Source of the DNA: Ovis canadensis
Lineage: Eukaryota > Chordata > Mammalia > Artiodactyla > Bovidae
Length of the DNA: 64,000 nt
Assembly (NCBI RefSeq): GCF_042477335.2
Contig: NC_091255.1
Coordinates: 35,256,501-35,320,500, forward strand
Reading direction: 5' to 3'
Shown here: positions 1 through 10,676 of the stretch, in pieces
Position numbering within the stretch: the first letter of the stretch is position 1
Layout of the letters: every line of letters starts with the position of its first letter
Notes under the pieces: generated by a model
What the model was told of the DNA's origin: nothing
Databases searched by the model: none
Seen by the model: only the letters and a program-made list of their open reading frames with translations
Translations under genes and position numbers: made by a program

Positions 1-1630
1 CTAACCTATAGCTCCTTCTGCCCCCCTGATGACCTGGCTGACCGGGGGCTCCTGGGAGTCAAGTCTTCTTTCTATGCCCAAGATGCCCTGAGGCTCTGGG
101 AAATTCTCTCTCGGTGAGGTGGGAGGAAGGCAGGGCTGGTGGTGGGGGGAGTCTGGGAGAAGAGGAGGTCTGTGCCCCAGCCAGGGATCTGTGGGCCCTG
201 GCCTGACCATGTGGGTAAGGAGTAGAGGGCCTGAGGGCTCCGTATTTGTCAGCCTCCACTCTCCCACCCTGACCCCTCTGCTGGCAGCTACGTGGAGGGG
301 ATTGTGAGTCTCCACTATAAGACGGACGAGTCTGTGAGAGATGATGTTGAGCTGCAGGCCTGGTGTCGAGAGATCACTGAGATCGGGCTGCTGGGTGCCC
401 AGGACCGAGGTAGGATGAGCCCCAAGACTCCAACATGTGACTCTTCCCTAGAACTTCCCCAGAATCTTCTCTACTTCTTATGGAACCTTCCAGAAGCATT
501 TCTAACTCCTATGAACACACCCAAAGCTTTCCCAGACTCCTTTTCCTCTCAGCTAGAGGCAGGTCTCCATCCTGTGCAGGGGGAGCCCCTCTAGGTCCCA
601 GATGCAGTGGGACCAGTGGTTGCTCTCCAAGAAAAAAACAACAAAACAAACCCCTGATTTGTAGCATTTGCCCATCCCCGTGATGTAAATAGTCCCATCG
701 TGGCTACCAGGGTGATGTCATTTGGTTTGCTAAATACTTGAACATTTGACATCCTTGGTCCCTGTGAGCCAGTGTGAGCTGCACCAGCACCCCACTGAGT
801 GGGACCCTCCCAAAAATCTCCCTGCTTCCACCACCCCAGCCCACACTCAGTCACTCCCCACCGTGGTGTCTGAGAGCCCTTGGTCTCCTCCTCAGTTCCT
901 ACGAGCTCTGCCTCTAGCCTCGGCCTCCCAGCTTCTAACTCTCCTTTCCACTGCAGGGTTTCCCGTCACCCTGCAGTCCAAGGGCCAGCTGTGCCACTTC
1001 GTGACCATGTGTATCTTCACCTGCACTGGTCAGCACTCCTCCACTCACCTGGGCCAGGTACTCATCACAGAGGGCCAGCTGAGCATCTGTGCCTGGAGTG
1101 GGGAGGGGGCCACGTGCAGGCGGGCTAAGGGATTCTCCTGCTTAGCAGACAGTGAGTTTAGATATCTGCCCTTTGTAGCTGGACTGGTACGCTTGGGTCC
1201 CTAACGCACCCTGCACAATGCGGCTGCCCCCACCGACCACCAAAGATGTGACCCTGGAGAAAGTGATGGCGACACTGCCGAACTTCCATCAGGCTTCTCT
1301 CCAGATGTCCATCACTTGGCAACTGGGCAGACGCCAGCCCGTCATGGTGAGAACTGGGCGCGGGTCCCGAGGAAGGGGACAGGCACAGGGAGGTGTGGCA
1401 CTCCAAACTGCGGGGCTAAAGCTCTCAGCTGCCTTTTCTTTCTGTCCCAGGTGGCTCTGGGTCAGCATGAGGAAGAGTACTTCTCAGGCCCTGAGCCCAA
1501 GGCTGTGCTGAAGAAGTTCAGGGAGGAGCTGGCTGCCCTGGAAAAAGACATCGAGATCCGGAATGCCCAGCTGGACTGGCCCTACGAATACCTGCGGCCC
1601 AGCCTGGTGGAAAACAGCGTGGCCATATGA
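1..1630 (+). CDS. ALOX15: Arachidonate 12/15-lipoxygenase, 3' part (last five exons, 5' end outside window)
   Basis: This is the C-terminal 227 residues of a non-heme iron lipoxygenase, which oxygenates arachidonic and linoleic acid to hydroperoxides in the cytosol and at membranes. The coding exons are 1-113 (partial, in frame from base 1), 288-409, 957-1057, 1179-1346 and 1451-1630 (stop TGA), all with GT-AG junctions. Together they make 228 codons without a break. Two of the four histidine iron ligands are visible in the [11 protein letters not shown] segment, spaced H-x3-H, and the protein ends in the obligatory C-terminal isoleucine (NSVAI). An Ile falls at the position equivalent to human residue 592, a pocket residue. 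The start of the protein and specificity residues 352 and 417/418 lie outside the window. The C-terminus matches ALOX15 better than ALOX12. The complete lipoxygenase 22 kb downstream is a paralogue. Confidence 0.93.
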
Positions 1631-2007
1631 GTACCCCCAGCCGTGGGTTGTTTCAGCCCTCTTCCACCAACCACATCCTCTTCCCAACTTCCATCTTCCC
1701 CCAAATCACCTTTCCACTGTCCACACCCACCGTAAACAAATCTGACTTTAGATACACCACCTAGGGAAGTCATTCCCATTTCTTCCTCTCTGTCCTCGCC
1801 CTTCCTCCTTGATCATTCAGATCTCCCATTGAGCAGTAATAGCCACATTTATACAAACAGTTTCAAGAATAGAATAGGGTATCATACATATTACTCCATA
1901 CCTTTAGAATCAAGTATGACTTTGAACCTAAGTTGAGTTTAATGACAAGAAAAATGGCATTTTAGACTAAGGAAAGAAAAGAATTTAGTCCAGACTCCTA
2001 AATCAAG
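1631..2007 (+). other. ALOX15 3' untranslated region, proximal part
   Basis: This is non-coding sequence directly after the ALOX15 stop codon. I see no further gene or recognisable repeat here before the SINE at 2008. It is inferred to be 3'UTR from position only. Confidence 0.6.
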
Positions 2008-2165
2008 GACTTCCCTGGTTTGGTCCCTGGGAGGGGAAGATCCCCTGGAGGAGGGCATGGCAACCTACTCTAGTAGTCTTGCCTGGGGAGATCCCACGGA
2101 CAGAGCCTGGAGGGCTATGGTCCATTGGGTCACAAAGAGTTGAACACAACTGTAGTGACTAAGCA
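2008..2165 (+). repeat. Bov-tA SINE, partial
   Basis: The element has the Bov-tA signature: a short tRNA-like head, GGAAGATCCCCTGGAGGAGG, then the BovB-derived tail ending near a CACACA run. It is diverged and lacks part of the head. It lies in the presumed ALOX15 3'UTR. Confidence 0.8.
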
Positions 2166-2450
2166 TGCACACACGCATCCTAAGTCAAATACTGGCAGAA
2201 GAATATACAGCATAACTTTCTAACCGGGTGGGAATCACCACTTGTCCTGAAACCAGACACAACACAAAGCAATTAACACAGCAGTTCTCACAATTTTTAT
2301 TTCAAGACTCACTTAGTTAGAAAATGATCAATGGAAGGAAACTGGTTAAACGACAGAAACTGCTCTCAGCTGGAGATATCTGGCCTCAGTGTTTTCCCCA
2401 AAGGATCCTTGTCTGTAACCCATTTGTACTTCATCAGTTGGGAAGCACCA

Positions 2451-2456
2451 AATAAA
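2451..2456 (+). promoter_or_regulatory. Candidate ALOX15 polyadenylation signal (AATAAA)
   Basis: An AATAAA hexamer lies about 820 bases after the ALOX15 stop codon. Allowing for the SINE inserted at 2008-2165, this leaves a 3'UTR of about 660 bases, similar to the roughly 700 bases known for human ALOX15. Other AATAAA motifs occur near 2558 and 2749, so the assignment is tentative. Confidence 0.3.
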
Positions 2457-2793
2457 AATGATTAGCTGGAAAAGTACTAAAAATCTCATTATTTTAACAA
2501 GTAACAACAAAGGAGTCAGTAAAATCCAACTTCTGTATCTGATTAAAATTTTGGAAAAATAAACTAGGAAGTTTGATTTCTTAATATGATTGTCTGTGGA
2601 TATTTTAAAATAGAAACTAACAGTAAACACAAGCCAGAAGTGTTTCCTTTACAGTACGATCAAAGTTGCTTCTTGCTTCTGATTCTGTTTAGTTTGGCAG
2701 AAGACGTATGGGTGATGCTTGGTCTGATCCTTGAAGGAAGAATAGGAAATAAACAAGAGAGGTGGGAGTAGAGTTTAATGATGGGGTCTATCT

Positions 2794-2997
2794 CAGTTCA
2801 GTGCAGTTGCTCAGTTGTGTCTGACTCTTTGTAACCTCATGGACTGCAGCATGCCAGGCTTCCCTGCCCATCACCAACTCCTGGAGCTTGCTTAAACTCA
2901 TGTCCATCAAGTAGGTGATGCCATCCAACCATCTCATCCTCTGTCATCCCCTTCTCCTCCTGCCTTCAATCTTTGCCAGCATCAGGGTCTTTCCCAA
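2794..2997 (-). mobile_element. BovB (RTE LINE) 3' tail, 5'-truncated
   Basis: The reverse complement of the BovB 3' terminus begins with TCAGTTCAGTGCAGTTGCTC and runs into the C-terminal coding region. It is flanked by GGGGTCTATCT at 2783-2793 and GGGGTCTGTCT at 2998-3008. The second copy is shared with the adjacent BOV-A2, and a third copy follows that element. Confidence 0.85.
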
Positions 2998-3008
2998 GGG
3001 GTCTGTCT

Positions 3009-3283
3009 GCTGCTGCTGCTAAGTTGCTTCAGTCGTGTCCAACTCTGTGCGACCCCATAGACGGCAGCCCACCAGGCTCCACCATCCCTGGGATTCTCCA
3101 GGCAAGAACACTGCAGTGGGTTGCCATTTCCTTCTCCAATGCATGCAAGTGAAAAGTGAAAGTGAAGCCGCTCAGTCGTGTTCAACTCTTGGCAACCCCA
3201 TGGACTGCAGCCTACCAGGCTCCTCCGTCCATGGGATTTTCCAGGCAGGAGCACTGGAGTGGGGTGCCATTGCCTTCTCCTAA
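3009..3283 (-). repeat. BOV-A2 dimeric SINE
   Basis: Two Bov-A arms are joined by the GAAAGTGAAAAGTGAAAGTG linker and preceded by a CTG-repeat end, in reverse orientation. GGGGTCTATCT at 3284-3294 follows it, matching the copies before and after the neighbouring BovB tail. Confidence 0.9.
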
Positions 3284-3308
3284 GGGGTCTATCTAGGAGA
3301 ACCCAAAG

Positions 3309-3432
3309 GGGCTTCCCTGGTGGCTCATATGGTAAAGAATCTGCCTGCAGTGCAGGACATATAGGTTTGATCCGTGGGTCAGGAAGATCCCTTGGAGAAG
3401 GGAATGGCTACCCACTCCAGTATTCTTGCCTG
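3309..3432 (+). repeat. Bov-tA SINE, 3'-truncated
   Basis: The tRNA-derived head (GGCTTCCCTGGTGGCTCA onward) and part of the BovB-like tail are present. The element stops after CTTGCCTGG. Confidence 0.8.
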
Positions 3433-3629
3433 GAAAGAGGGGCAGTCTCCAGAACAATGTGGTTCATTTCAGGAAATTAGGCTTGACCCTTAGGAAACAG
3501 CCACGGAAGAACTATAAGTAAAGCGAATGACAGGGTCCTGGAAGTCACACCCACAGAGGCATCCCTTCTCCTTGGAGGCTACACCCCCTTCTCCATAGAG
3601 GCCAGAGGGAGGTGGGGGAGACAGATTAG

Positions 3630-3830
3630 GAGTATAGGATTAAAATATAGAAACTACTATCCACAAAATAGATAACAAGGACTTACTGTATAGCACTGGG
3701 TATTACACCAAACACCAGTAATGTAATATAACCTACAACCCCCCCCAAAAAAAACCTGGAATCACTCTGCTGTACACCTGAAACTAACACAATATTGTAA
3801 ATCAACTATACTTTAATAAAAAAAAATAGT
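3630..3830 (+). repeat. L1 3' end fragment with A-rich tail
   Basis: The stretch has the standard ruminant L1 terminal 3'UTR: a TACTGTATAGCACTGGG-type block, then CTGTACACCTGAAACTAACA and AATCAACTATACTTTAATAA, followed by an A run. Confidence 0.8.
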
Positions 3831-3950
3831 ATGCTTGCCAAAGTTGTCAATCCTCCAAGGATTGGCACTATACATACTTCAAGGATAACAAAGAAAAACA
3901 ATTTCCTTCAGAAAGGAGTATCTTTGAATTTGAGATATTATAAAGGTCAT

Positions 3951-4790
3951 TGACACAAGCTGGAATCAAGATTGCCAGGAGAAATATCAATAACCTCAGA
4001 TATGCAGATGACATCACCCTTAAGGCAGAAAGTGAAAAGGAACTAAAAAGCCTCTTGAGGAAAGTGAAAGAGGAGAGTGAAAAAGCTGGCTTAAAGCTCA
4101 ACATTCAGAAAACGAAGATCATGGCATCCGGTCCCATCACTTCATGGGAAATAGATGGGGAAACAGTGGAAACAGTGGCAGACTTTATTTTGGGGGGCTC
4201 CAAAATCACTGCAGATAGTGACTGCAGCCATGAAATTAAAAGACGCTTACTCCTTGGAAGAAAAGTTATGACCAACCTAGATAGTATATTCAAAAGCAGA
4301 GACATTACTTTGCCGACTAAGGTCTGTCTAGTCAAGGCTATGGTTTTTCCTGTGGTCACATATGGATGTGAGAGTTGGACTGTGAAGAAGGCTGAGCATC
4401 GAAGAATTGATGCGTTTGAACTGTGGTGTTGGAGAAGACTCTTGAGAGTCCCTTGGACTGCAAGGAGATCCAACCAGTCCATTCTGAAGGAGATCAACCC
4501 TGGGATTTCTTTGGGAGGAATGATGCTAAAGCTGAAGCTCCAGTACTTTGGCCACCTCATGCGAAGAGTTGACTCACTGGAAAAGACTCTGATGCTGGGA
4601 GGGATTGGGGGCAGGAGGAGAAGGGTACGACCGAGGATGAGATGGCTGGATGGCATCAAGGACTCGATGGACGCAACTCTGAGTGAACTCCGGGAGTTGG
4701 TGATGGACAGGGAGGCCTGGTGTGCTGCGATTCATGGGGTCACAAAGAGTCGGACACGACTGAGTGACTGAACTGAACTGAACTGAACTG
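3951..4790 (+). mobile_element. BovB (RTE) LINE, 5'-truncated, with 273-codon RT/C-terminal ORF
   Basis: This is a 5'-truncated copy of the ruminant non-LTR retrotransposon BovB. The ORF at 3950-4771 contains the catalytic YADD box ([17 protein letters not shown]) near its N-terminus and the long RTE C-terminal region after it. The copy ends in GAACTGAACTGAACTGAACTG, the BovB tail microsatellite. An 11-bp duplication ATAAAGGTCAT flanks it at 3940-3950 and 4791-4801. The upstream endonuclease and most of the RT are missing, so it is dead on arrival. Confidence 0.92.
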
Positions 4791-4896
4791 ATAAAGGTCA
4801 TGAAATCTTCCAAGTTAAACAGAGTGTCTATTTTGTTTAATTATAAGAGATCAGTGAGCACTTGTAAAAACCTAAGATGACGAAGTGGCAAGAGGA

Positions 4897-5100
4897 CTTC
4901 CTGGTGGTCAAGTGGCTAAGACCCCAAGCTCTCAACCTAGGGGCCCTGGTTCAGTCCCTGGTCAGGAACAAGATCCCTCATGCCCACGGGGCAAGAATTC
5001 ACATGCCTCAAGGGAAAAAAAAAGGTCCTGCATGCTGTAACGAAGATGGAAGACCCCTTGTGCTGAAACTAAGACCCAGCATAGCAAATAAATGAATATT
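4897..5100 (+). repeat. Ruminant tRNA-Glu-derived SINE (CHR-2-like)
   Basis: It begins GACTTCCTGGTGGTCAAGTGGCTAAG and continues through the B-box-like CTGGTTCAGTCCCTGG into an A-rich 3' end with CTAAGACCCAGCATAGC. Confidence 0.75.
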
Positions 5101-5179
5101 TTTTTACAAAAAGGAAAAGTGCAAAGAGGGTTAGATAGAGATAATACCAAATTGACAGTGTTCTATTTGTTAAGTTAAA

Positions 5180-5300
5180 AAAAAAATTTTGGCCATGCTG
5201 TGCAGCATGTGGGATCTTGGTTCCTCAAGCAGGGATGGAACCCACATCCCCTGCAGTGCAAGGCAGATTCTTAACCACTGGACCACCAGGGAAGTCCCCT
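5180..5300 (-). repeat. tRNA-Glu-derived SINE, reverse
   Basis: Its reverse complement reads from GGGACTTCCCTGGTGGTCCA to the GGCCAAAA tail. It is short and unsplit. Confidence 0.75.
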
Positions 5301-5411
5301 AGATATGTCTTTTTAAAAGGCTAAAACAAATGTCACTTTCTAAATTCCCTATACTTGCTTTATAAGTCAGAAAAGTTACACCACACTATTATTTTAAAAC
5401 ATATAAAAGTG

Positions 5412-5525
5412 AGAAGGAAATGGCAATCCACTCCAGTATTCTTGCCTGGAGAATCCCATGGACAGAGGAGCCTGGAGGGCTACAGTCCATGGGGTTGCAA
5501 GAGTCGGACACAACTTAGTGATGAA
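5412..5525 (+). repeat. Bov-tA SINE tail fragment
   Basis: Only the BovB-derived half is present, from GGAAATGGCAATCCACTCCA to GTCGGACACAACTTAGTGA. Confidence 0.8.
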
Positions 5526-5684
5526 ACCATACGTGTTCAACCAAATTGGTACATTTAAAAAATCTTTATAAACCAGCTCTTACAAGTATTAGATAAAATT
5601 GAAAAATATGTGTAGCTATGAGTTATTCTATCTATACTATCTGGGTAGAAAGTTTTAAGATGGCATATATTTCTGACCCTGCCA

Positions 5685-5865
5685 CTGGGAAAGGCTGAAG
5701 GCAAAACAAGAAGGAGCCAGCAGAGGAGGAGATGGTTAGAGAGCAACACCAACTCCATCAACTTGAATTTGAGCAAACTCTGGGAGATGGTGGAGGACAG
5801 AGGAGGCTGGTGTGCTACAGTCCATGGGGTTACAAAGTGTCGGACACAGCTTAGCAACTGAAGGC
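5685..5865 (+). repeat. Diverged BovB 3' remnant
   Basis: It is similar to the extreme 3' coding end of BovB (GGTGTGCTACAGTCCATGGGG and following) but heavily mutated, without an open frame or tail repeats. It is an older copy than those at 3951 and 45615. Confidence 0.65.
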
Positions 5866-5974
5866 CAACAATTTTTCTGAGGAATGCTTATTCTCAATAA
5901 TGATTATGTTTTATGGTATTAGTTTTATGGTATTATTATATACTTTCTAAACTTTTTCTATTTTATTTATTGAT

Positions 5975-6140
5975 TTATTTGCCTTACCAAGTTTCAGTTG
6001 TGGCATTTGAGATCTTTACTTGTGGCCTGTGAATTCTTAGTGGTGGCATGTGGGATCTAGTTCCCTGACCAGGGATAGAACCTGGACCCCCTGCATTGGG
6101 AGCACAGAGTCTTAGCCACGGGACACCAGGGAAGTCCTAG
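5975..6140 (-). repeat. tRNA-Glu-derived SINE, reverse
   Basis: On the minus strand it starts AGGACTTCCCTGGTGTCC and contains the internal GGTTCTATCCCTGGTCAGGG block. Confidence 0.75.
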
Positions 6141-6374
6141 TACTTTCTAGAATTCTTAATTGCTTATGAGACCTTAATCTAAATCAAAGTTGAGGTAACT
6201 GAGTGGGTAGTTTTATTTTATATGGAGGCTACTAGTGAAAATAAAAATTACAGAGCAGAGGAAATAAAGCATGGTCATTGTACAGCTTCCAGCTATCTTC
6301 TTGAGTAACATTTTTTTTTTTTTTAGGAGAACCAGTAAAACTTATTTAAAAGAACCAATGTTTCCCATGTGCTT

Positions 6375-6590
6375 CCCATGTGTGCAGTTAAAGAATCCGC
6401 CTGCCAGTGCAGGAGACTTGGAAGACTGGGGTTTGATCTCTGGGTCAGGGAAATCTTCTGGAGGAGGAAATGGCAACCCACTCCAATATTCTTGCCTGGA
6501 AAATCCCATGGACCAAGGAGCCTGGTGGGCTATAGTCCTTGGGGTTGCAAAGAGTCTGACAGGACGGAGCACACGCACACACACACAATG
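6375..6590 (+). repeat. Bov-tA SINE with CA-repeat tail
   Basis: The head contains AAAGAATCCGCCTGCCAGTG and the tail ends AGAGTCTGACAGGACGGAGC, followed by a short (CA)n tract typical of Bov-tA 3' ends. Confidence 0.85.
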
Positions 6591-6599
6591 CTTCCTTAG

Positions 6600-7454
6600 T
6601 CTCAGTGAGGGGAGAAAATTCTGGATCCTATAAGGGGACATAGCGTGCGAATGGGAGGGACATATATTGGAACTAACCCAGCATTCTTATGTCTCTGGGT
6701 CTTAGTTTCTTCCTGTGCAAAATGCCCAGATTTTATGGCATCTAAACTCCCTTTATATCACCCAGAACTGTACCTGGCAATTTACTGCTCAATCTATCAA
6801 GCTGTTAGAATCACACCCACATGTGATACAACATACTGAACTCAGAATCCCTGTTAAGCCCACCTATACCAACAGTTTCAGCTTGATGTAAAATAATGCT
6901 CCTCTTCTCTTGGCTGGCTGCCCTCAAAATCTGCTTCCCAGAAAAGTCCTTGGAATTGTGTTGATAGTAATAAACAAAATCTCTGATCTTCTCAATATGC
7001 AAACTTTCTCTTCCAGATCTGGTATCTTACTTATGTGTGGTTTACATTTACATGTCACTGGCCCCTTTCTGAGGACTGGCTCTTGTGGAGGAGTGGGTAC
7101 TGAGGGGAGTTGTTGGTTGGTTTTCTTGCATGGGATCTGCCTCTGGTGAGGTGGCTCCATCGTGTCTAAGCCAGTGAAGAGGAGTGGAGGGGAGGTTCAT
7201 CTCTAACAGGACAAATGCCAGGAGCCTGACTCCCTTTCTTGGATATCCACTTAAGTATGGAATTTCACCTAACGGGGAGAGTAGAAAATAAAATTCCTAT
7301 GAACTTTCCAGGCAATAACCCAACTGACTAAGTAATACAAGATAACATGCAATGATAACATAACTGTTTTGGGTACGAATAAACGTTCTATTACATAAGA
7401 GTGTTTGAAGCAAAGCATTTGGAGCTTGGCTAGCAGTTTCTTATCTTCATAAAA
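6600..7454. other. Unassigned intergenic sequence
   Basis: I recognise no gene, exon or repeat family with confidence in this stretch. A block at 7144-7183 resembles one at 7855-7894. Confidence 0.4.
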
Positions 7455-7683
7455 ATTATTTATTTCTTTTTGGTTGTGCTGGGTCTTCACTGCTGTGCGC
7501 AGGCTTTCTCTAGTTGTAGCGAGCGAGGACTACTCTTTGATGCGAAACACGGGCTTCTCAATATGGTGGCCTCTCTTGGGGCGGAGCCCAGGCTCTAGGG
7601 TGAGTGGGCTTCAGTAGCTGCAGCTCAAGGGTCCCCCGCATTGGCAGGTAGATTCTTATTCACTGGGCCACCAGGGAAGTCCG
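7455..7683 (-). repeat. tRNA-Glu-derived SINE, longer form, reverse
   Basis: On the minus strand it runs from GGACTTCCCTGGTGGCCCAG through a GC-richer body to a GCCCAGC-type end near TTTTTGGTTGTGCTGGG. Confidence 0.7.
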
Positions 7684-8444
7684 CTAGCAGCTTTTTAAAT
7701 GCAACATTAGGTGGCGGTTAACTCTAAAAGAGCAGGGGAAGGAGAGTAGTGACTCTCCACATTTGGTGAGGCTCCCCGATTTCTAACCCATCGTGTGACG
7801 GGGAGTGAGTCTGAGGGAGAATTATTATCTTGTTGTAAATCCGGGTCTTCTCCTAGTGAGGTGGCAGCACCATGTCTAAGCCAGGGAGGAGCAGCATCTT
7901 CAGGAAAAGGTTAATAAGGACTTTAAATCCACTTCCTCTTGCCAATTGGAGGCAGACCAGTCATTCAAAATTCACAGCTCTCACTGGGGAAGCAGGGTGC
8001 TCAGAAAGTTGAAGCATTAGTGTTTCCCTGAGGGTGAGAAGCAGTCTGGGCTGGTGGAGAGCTTTCAGACATTTCTTTTTCCACCCAGGATCTGCCCTCC
8101 TGACCTAAACTGTTAGAACCTATGTCAGAGAACCAAGCTAAGATACTCAATCAATTGGCCATGGTGGTGCAATTCCAGTCATGACCCCAGAATGGATGTT
8201 GGGGCTCAGGGCACCCAGCTTGGCTCTGATAGGCATGAGCTGGTAACACTGTGTGAAACACAGATATCTGGGGACCAAGCTCAGAACAAAGTCCAGAAGG
8301 AGAGGCTAGGAGCCAGAGAAACGTGGTGCTGAGCCCAGGCCAGGATCTGAGGGAGAGAGGGGGCCACTGGGCATCGTGGATCAGAGACGCAGCATCCCAG
8401 GGCACAATGTTGGTCTTTGCAAAGGTAGATCCATCCTTAACTAC
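7684..8444. other. Unassigned intergenic sequence
   Basis: No gene or repeat family is recognised here. Small open frames lack coding character. Confidence 0.4.
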
Positions 8445-8482
8445 AAGCTGAAGAGTGGCATTTGTGACTGGGGAGGAACAGT

Positions 8483-8684
8483 GTGTGTGTTAGTCACTTA
8501 GTGGTGTCTGACTCTTTGTGGCCCCATCGATTGTAGCCCACCAGGCTCCTCTGTCCATGGGATTCTCCAGGCAAGAATACTGGAGTGGATTGCCATTTCC
8601 TTCTCCAGGGGATCTTCCTGACCCAGGGATTGAACCCAGGTCTCCTGCATTGCAAGCAGATTCTTTACCGTCTGAGCTATAGGG
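8483..8684 (-). repeat. Bov-tA SINE with an unusually long flanking duplication
   Basis: This is a near full-length Bov-tA in reverse orientation, preceded by a GTGTGTG tail. The flanks 8445-8482 and 8685-8721 are copies of each other with two substitutions and one indel. Confidence 0.88.
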
Positions 8685-8867
8685 AAGCTGAAGAGAGGCA
8701 TTTGTGACAGGGAGGAACAGTAAAGTCAACAAATGGGGCTAGTCCTCTCCACCTCATCTCTCCTGCTCACCCTGACCTTGGGCCATAGATGCGCATACTC
8801 CTGATGCCTGAATTTCCACCATTACTTGGACTTTGAGCTGCTTTCTTCTCAGTTAAGAAGCAGTGCC

Positions 8868-9210
8868 TGGGGTTTCCCACTGGTTGAGAATTCGCCTGCC
8901 AATGCAGGGGACATGGGTTTGATCCCTGGTCTGGGAAGATCCCATGTGCTGCGAAGCAACTAAGCCCGTCCACCACAAGAACTGAACCAGTGCTCTAGAG
9001 CCCACAGAGCCCGTGAGCTGCAACTATGGAAACCTGAGCTCTGGAGCCCACGCTCTGAAACAAGGGAAGCCACCGCAATGAGAAGCCTGCACACCGAAAC
9101 TAGTAGCCCCTGCTCCCTGCATGCTAAAAAAAAAAAAAGAAAGAAAGCCCACGTAGCAACGAAGGCTGATCACAGTCAAAACAAATAAATACATCTTAAG
9201 GGGGAAAAAA
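8868..9210 (+). repeat. Long tRNA-Glu-derived SINE
   Basis: The head GGTTTCCCACTGGTTGAGAA is followed by the extended body with repeated GCAACTAAGCCCG and AGCCCGTGAGCTGCAACTA blocks and an A-rich, AGAAAGAAAG-containing tail. Confidence 0.8.
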
Positions 9211-9334
9211 AGAAGCAATGCCTCCATCAGTGATGGACAGTGTGCTTCATCTATGAGAAGTGAACCTGACTGCTCGAGTCCCAGGGCATTTAACTATCCT
9301 TGAATTATCTGCTCTATATCACCCTGTCCCCACT

Positions 9335-9935
9335 TTATTTTCTTGGGTTCCAAAATCACTGTGGACAGTGACTATAAAAATGAAATTAAAAGATGCTTGC
9401 TCCTTGGAAGAAAAGCTATGACAAACTCAGAGAGCACATTAAAAAAGCAAAGACATCACTTTGCTGACAAAGATTTGTCCCGTCAAAGTTATGGTTTTTC
9501 TAGTAGTCATGTATGGATGTGAGAGTTGGACCACAAAGAAGGCTGAGGGCTGAAGATCTGTTGCTTTCAAACTGTTGTGTTGGAGAAGACTGTTAGGAAT
9601 TCCTTGGACAGCAAGGAGATCAAACCAGTCAATCCTAAAGGAAATTAACCCTGCATATTCATTGGAAGGACTGTATCACTGGATGCTGAAGCTGAAGCTC
9701 CAACACTTTGGCCACCTGATGCAAAGGACTGACTCACTAGAAAAGACCCTGATGCTGGGAAAGATTGAAGGCAGGAGAAGGGGACGATAGAGGATGAGAT
9801 GGTTGGATGGCATCATCGACTCCATGGACGTGAGTTTGAGCAAACTCTGGGAAATGGTGAAGGACAGGGAAGCCTGGTGTGCTGCAGCCCCTGTGGTCAC
9901 AGTCACACAAGACCGAGTGACTGACAACACCTGGG
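9335..9935 (+). mobile_element. Old, frame-broken BovB fragment
   Basis: The BovB C-terminal region can be followed from TTCCAAAATCACTGTGGACA to the 3' end. A 71-codon piece of the frame survives at 9575-9790, with stops and frameshifts elsewhere. No tail microsatellite or clear duplication is visible, so it predates the other BovB copies here. Confidence 0.8.
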
Positions 9936-10399
9936 AAGCCCCTGTCTTCAAAAGATAACTGACAAATCCAGGAAGGCTCTTTAGCCTACTTTGAGCTTTG
10001 TGCGCCACCTGCTGACTGCCAAGCAGTACTAGATGCAGGAACCTCAGGGTGCCCACAAAGCCAAGAAAAACAGGCCAGCTGTGGGGGCTTCAGAGCTGGC
10101 CTAGGAACTCTGAACACTTCCTGCCTCCCTGTGAATGAAACAAGAGTGGCCAGAAGGGCCTGAACTTTCCTTCTGCAGTTTATGGATGGGCTGGGGACTC
10201 TTATATACTGATCACAATCCTGGGGCAAAATGACAACACCAGCATTGTGCATTTATTTTATACATACATTTTTACATTAAAAAAAATAGATTTCATTTTT
10301 CAAAAATTGAGTGACTGAATAGATACTTGAAATCCCAGAAGGAGGAATAGAGTCCCTGATGGGCTCAGAGGCTCCCGTTTCCGACAGTCTCTCCATCAC
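9936..10399. other. Unassigned intergenic sequence
   Basis: No gene or recognisable repeat is seen between the BovB fragment and the MIR. Confidence 0.35.
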
Positions 10400-10610
10400 A
10401 GGATTTCAGAAGAGTGGTGGTTAAGAACACAGGCTCTGGGCTTGCACTGCTTAGGTTCCAGTCCTGGAAGAAGGAAGATTGAACGTGTGTGCTTAGTCGT
10501 GTCCAACTCTTTGTGAACCCATGGACTGTAGCCGGCTCCTCTGTCCAATCCTGGATCCACACAGCACTTATCAGCTGTGTGGCCCTCAGCAAGATTATAC
10601 TTTGTCCCTA
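10400..10610 (+). repeat. MIR SINE split by a Bov-tA fragment
   Basis: MIR core blocks are present on both sides: GTGGTTAAGAACACAGGCTC and, later, CTTATCAGCTGTGTGGCCCT. About 80 bases of reverse Bov-tA near 10467-10545 interrupt it. CAGTCCTGGA and CAATCCTGGA flank the insert and look like its target duplication. Confidence 0.7.
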
Positions 10611-10650
10611 GACATCCTTGCCTACTGGCTGGGCTGATTAGACAAGCATG

Positions 10651-10676
10651 CTAAAAAAAAAAAAAAAAAAAAAAGC
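10651..10676. repeat. Poly(A) tract
   Basis: A run of about 24 adenines follows GCT. It is a simple repeat and may be the tail of an otherwise unrecognised retroelement. Confidence 0.7.

Noticed and set aside
8868-9210. tRNA-like segments with B-box motifs (also in every Bov-tA and tRNA-type SINE)
   Set aside because: They are SINE heads, not tRNA genes. No intact cloverleaf can be drawn.
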